NCBI GenBank assembly: GCA_037176905.1
Contig: JBBBWG010015668.1
Coordinates: 3,207-23,994, forward strand
Length of the DNA stretch: 20,788 bases
Direction of reading: 5' to 3'
Origin: Azolla pinnata
Lineage: Eukaryota > Streptophyta > Polypodiopsida > Salviniales > Salviniaceae
In this document: positions 18,702-20,788 of the stretch, one piece after another
How the letters are laid out: every line of letters starts with the position of its first letter
Position numbering within the stretch: the first letter of the stretch is position 1
The notes under the pieces: model-generated
The model's input: the letters and a program-made list of their open reading frames with translations, nothing else
What the model was told of the DNA's origin: nothing
Database searches by the model: none
Translations under genes and position numbers: made by a program

Positions 18702-19981
18702 TTATTGCTCTTCTTCTTCTTCATCATTTTCTTCTTCTTTTGCTTCTTGTTGTTGTTGTTGTTGTTCTTCTTCTTCCCTTACTGAATCCGATGGTGATCG
18801 GGCCCCCTGGCATTCGATCAGTAGCCTAACGATCTCGGAGAACTCGGGCCGCATGTCGGGGTCCTCGTGCCAGCATCGGCTCATCAGCTCCGCCAGCGCA
18901 TCGGGGCAATCCGCAGGGATCGGCGGCCGGCTCTGCAAAAAACAGGGCACAGAAAAAAGAAAAAATATAAATCGGGAGCTGATTCGTAAGCTATGAAACA
19001 ACATCAGCATTAGCAGCAGTAGCAGTAGCAGCAAGAGCAGAGAAGAAGGACACCGATGCAAATCTCTGCAGAGCCAAGAAAGGCCCGAATTCGTAGTTAT
19101 CTAGATATATATGGAGGATCATCTGATTGGCATGCCTAGAGAGCTTCATGATCCGAGCCGCCGAGCATAGAATCACCCGGGACCAAGAACCCAGAACCCC
19201 AGAAGAATCGCCCGCTTAAGTCCCCAGACCCCAGAATCGGCCCGGAACCCAGAACCCAGAACCCCAGAGGAATCGCGCGCTTTAAGTCGCGAGACCCCAG
19301 AATCGCCCAAACAATCCCTAGACGCAGAATCGTCCAAGCCCAAAACATTGCCCAAACACCAGGAATCGATTGCCCAAGAAGTCACTAACTAGCCTCCCAG
19401 AATCATCCAAACCCAAACAACATTGCCCCTCAAAACACCCAGAATTGCCCCACTAATAAGTCCCCGGACTCGGAATCGGCCCCCCCCAAAAAACCCAGCA
19501 TCGCCCTGAAGACCCAGAGAATCACCTTCCTGAAGACCCAGAGAATCACCTCCCCGAAGACCCAGAATCGCCCCGAAGACCCAGAGAATCACCTCCCCAA
19601 AAACCCCAGCATCGCCCTGAAGACCCAGAGAATCACCTCCCCGAAGACCCAGAGAATCACCTCCCCGAAGACCCAGAATCGCCCCGAAGACCCAGGAGAA
19701 TCGTCCCGTAGCGAGGCAAACCGAGGTTATATCGCGAGAGAGGCGAAATCCGCGGAGATAGATCACCTGGTTGACGACGCAGCCGAAGGCGGCCTGCACG
19801 GGGCTCACGTCGTCGAACGGCAGGCGCGACGTGAGGAGCTCCCAGAGCACGATGCCGAAGGCGTAGACGTCGACCTTGCGCGAGTGGGGCCGGTGCCGGC
19901 GTCGGGATCGGAGCATCTCGGGGGCCATCCAACGGTACGTGCCGGCGGCGGCGGCGATGGCGACGTCAGCTCCTCCTCCTG

Positions 19982-20013
<32 letters not shown>

Positions 20014-20028
20014 CGCCGTCGTCGTTGC

Positions 20029-20065
<37 letters not shown>

Positions 20066-20603
20066 CTCCATCTCCAATGTTGGTCCCCGGATCGGCATCG
20101 GCATCGGGATCGGGATCGGGATCGGGATCGGGATCCCGGCACGAGGCCCCGAAGTCGACGATCTTCACCGCCCCCGACTCGCCGATCACGAGATTCTCCG
20201 ACTTGAGGTCGCGGTGGACGATCCCGCGGCCGTGGACGTACTCCATCCCGCGCGCGACGTCGAGCGCCATCTCCAGCGCCCGCGCGATCGTCGCCGTCGT
20301 TGCCGTTGTCGTTGTCGTTGGCCCCGTCGCCGTCGCCGTCGTTGTCGTTGTCGTTGCCCCCGTCGCCGTCGTTGTCGTTGTCGTTGCCCCCGTCGCCGTC
20401 GTTGTCATTGTCGTTGCCCCCGTCGCCGTCGTTGTCGTTGTCGTTGCCCCCGTCGCCGTCGTTGTCGTTGTCGTTGCCCCCGTCTCCGTCGTTGTCCCCG
20501 TCGCCGCCCCCGTCGCCTTGCTAAGGTATGCCCTCACCGATCCCCCCGCTAGATACTCCGTGATCACAAACCGCACCTCCTCCGTTCGGCATGCCCCCAC
20601 CAG
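18702..20603 (-). CDS. Raf-like (MAPKKK C-group) protein kinase, C-terminal two exons, 5' end outside window
   Basis: Partial Ser/Thr kinase, complement of 18702-18932 and 19767-20603 (355 codons plus stop), reading right to left. The exons join in phase 0 as VVNQ/SRPPIPADCP. Kinase signatures in order are LVGAC, ITEYLAGGSVRAYLSK, ALDVARGMEYVH, the catalytic loop HRDLKSEN (HRD codons at 20208-20216), DFG (20148-20156), GTYRWMAPEM, KVDVYAFGIVLWEL and MSRCWHEDPDMRPEFSEIV. GTYRWMAPEM with this C-lobe is typical of plant Raf-like kinases such as HT1. The glycine loop and VAIK lysine must lie in exons beyond 20788. The catalytic exon has two large in-frame repeat expansions, one between the hinge region and helix E and one in the activation segment. 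The protein ends in a Gln/Glu-rich tail. Catalytic residues are intact, so I call it a gene rather than a pseudogene. Confidence 0.92.
18933..19766 (-). other. Kinase intron with CCCAGAATC-type minisatellite
   Basis: The intron has donor CAG/GTGATC at 19765-19767 and acceptor TTTGCAG/AGCC at 18932-18935. About 19160-19700 is filled with CCCAGAATCG-like repeats, best ordered at 19497-19700 with a roughly 24 bp unit CCCCGAAGACCCAGAGAATC. In the frame of the upstream exon the intron has no stop until about 19390, so retention would add a repetitive GDSLGL-containing tail. Confidence 0.85.
19968..20145. repeat. Hexanucleotide repeats expanding the kinase activation segment
   Basis: The plus strand carries GTTGTC repeats at about 19981-20065 and GGGATC/GGCATC repeats at about 20095-20135. 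On the coding strand they read as a Gln-Arg run and an Asp-Pro run. DFG to APE spans about 80 residues, against about 27 in HT1-type kinases. The tract preserves frame, and GTYRWMAPEM follows directly. Confidence 0.85.
20285..20520. repeat. 30 bp minisatellite inside the kinase exon
   Basis: Five or so 30 bp units of CCCCCGTCGCCGTC plus GTTGTC repeats lie between the hinge region and helix E. They encode a 10-residue step of Ala-Thr-Gly-Ala followed by six Thr. The insertion adds roughly 70 residues where related kinases have about 15, and it keeps the reading frame. Confidence 0.85.
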
Positions 20604-20788
20604 CTGTCCCCCATGCCCCCATCCAAGAGAACAAAACCATAACAAAAAAACCCGGAATCGTACCTATCTCCATCGATCGATCCCGACGGGGAAATCGTAA
20701 TCGCGACGATCTGCTCGCGATTGCAACCGTGCCCGATTCATCCGCTCGCGTTGCCATCTCGCAATCATATCGATCGATCCCGCTCGCA
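20604..20788 (-). other. Upstream kinase intron, 5' end beyond the window
   Basis: GGGGACAG/CTGGTG at 20603-20606 is an acceptor at the position where homologues continue from an upstream exon into LVGAC or FVGAC. The remaining 185 bp show no kinase-like coding and contain ATCGATCGAT runs, so I treat them as intron. Confidence 0.6.

Noticed and set aside
19876..20700. Long plus-strand frames opposite the kinase exon
   Set aside because: They arise from the GTTGTC hexamer tracts and the GC-rich antisense of a clear kinase domain.
1..20788. CRISPR array, phage-like defence cassette or intact transposon
   Set aside because: The tandem repeats lack the regular repeat-unique-spacer layout, there are no cas-like, transposase or reverse-transcriptase domains, and the window is plainly plant nuclear DNA.

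Overview
This is nuclear genomic DNA from a flowering plant. The evidence is spliced genes with GT-AG introns, a plastid FKBP immunophilin, a plant-specific Dof zinc-finger factor, a Raf-like plant kinase, telo-box (AAACCCTA) leaders and dense microsatellites. The Dof gene and the kinase exon are GC-rich toward their 5' ends, and the Dof gene turns AT-richer toward its 3' end. That gradient is typical of monocot genes, so a monocot is my best guess; the species is not determined.

Layout from left to right. (1) Positions 1-760 hold the likely 5' part of an unrecognised minus-strand gene that leaves the window on the left and carries a duplicated 38-residue motif. (2) 890-1730 is a GATGGT-type simple-repeat field. 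(3) 2471-3130 is three tandem copies of a 212-220 bp unit rich in GATAAG motifs, directly upstream of (4) a seven-exon plus-strand gene at 3224-7256 for a thylakoid-lumen FKBP16-3-type immunophilin. (5) 8159-9250 is a minisatellite. (6) 9630-10860 shows extreme strand asymmetry, including a purine-rich satellite whose units carry GGCCCA (site II/TCP-like) cores. (7) 10869-11268 holds a TCP palindrome, a perfect G-box and a dense cluster of ACGTGGC cores. (8) 11340-12397 is a long leader with telo-boxes, 51 bp repeats and upstream reading frames. (9) 12398-15022 is an uninterrupted 874-codon Dof gene. (10) 15023-18700 is mostly featureless intergenic DNA. (11) 18702-20603 is the 3' part of a minus-strand Raf-like kinase whose catalytic exon contains two large in-frame repeat expansions; its N-lobe lies beyond the right edge.

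The genes are independent nuclear genes rather than an operon, and I see no evidence that they act in one pathway. The most interesting material is regulatory and repeat-derived: arrays of putative transcription-factor sites amplified by tandem duplication in front of the Dof gene, and one hexanucleotide repeat read in two frames inside the kinase domain. I found no bacterial-type system, CRISPR array, intact transposon, virus-derived gene or RNA gene that I could support.
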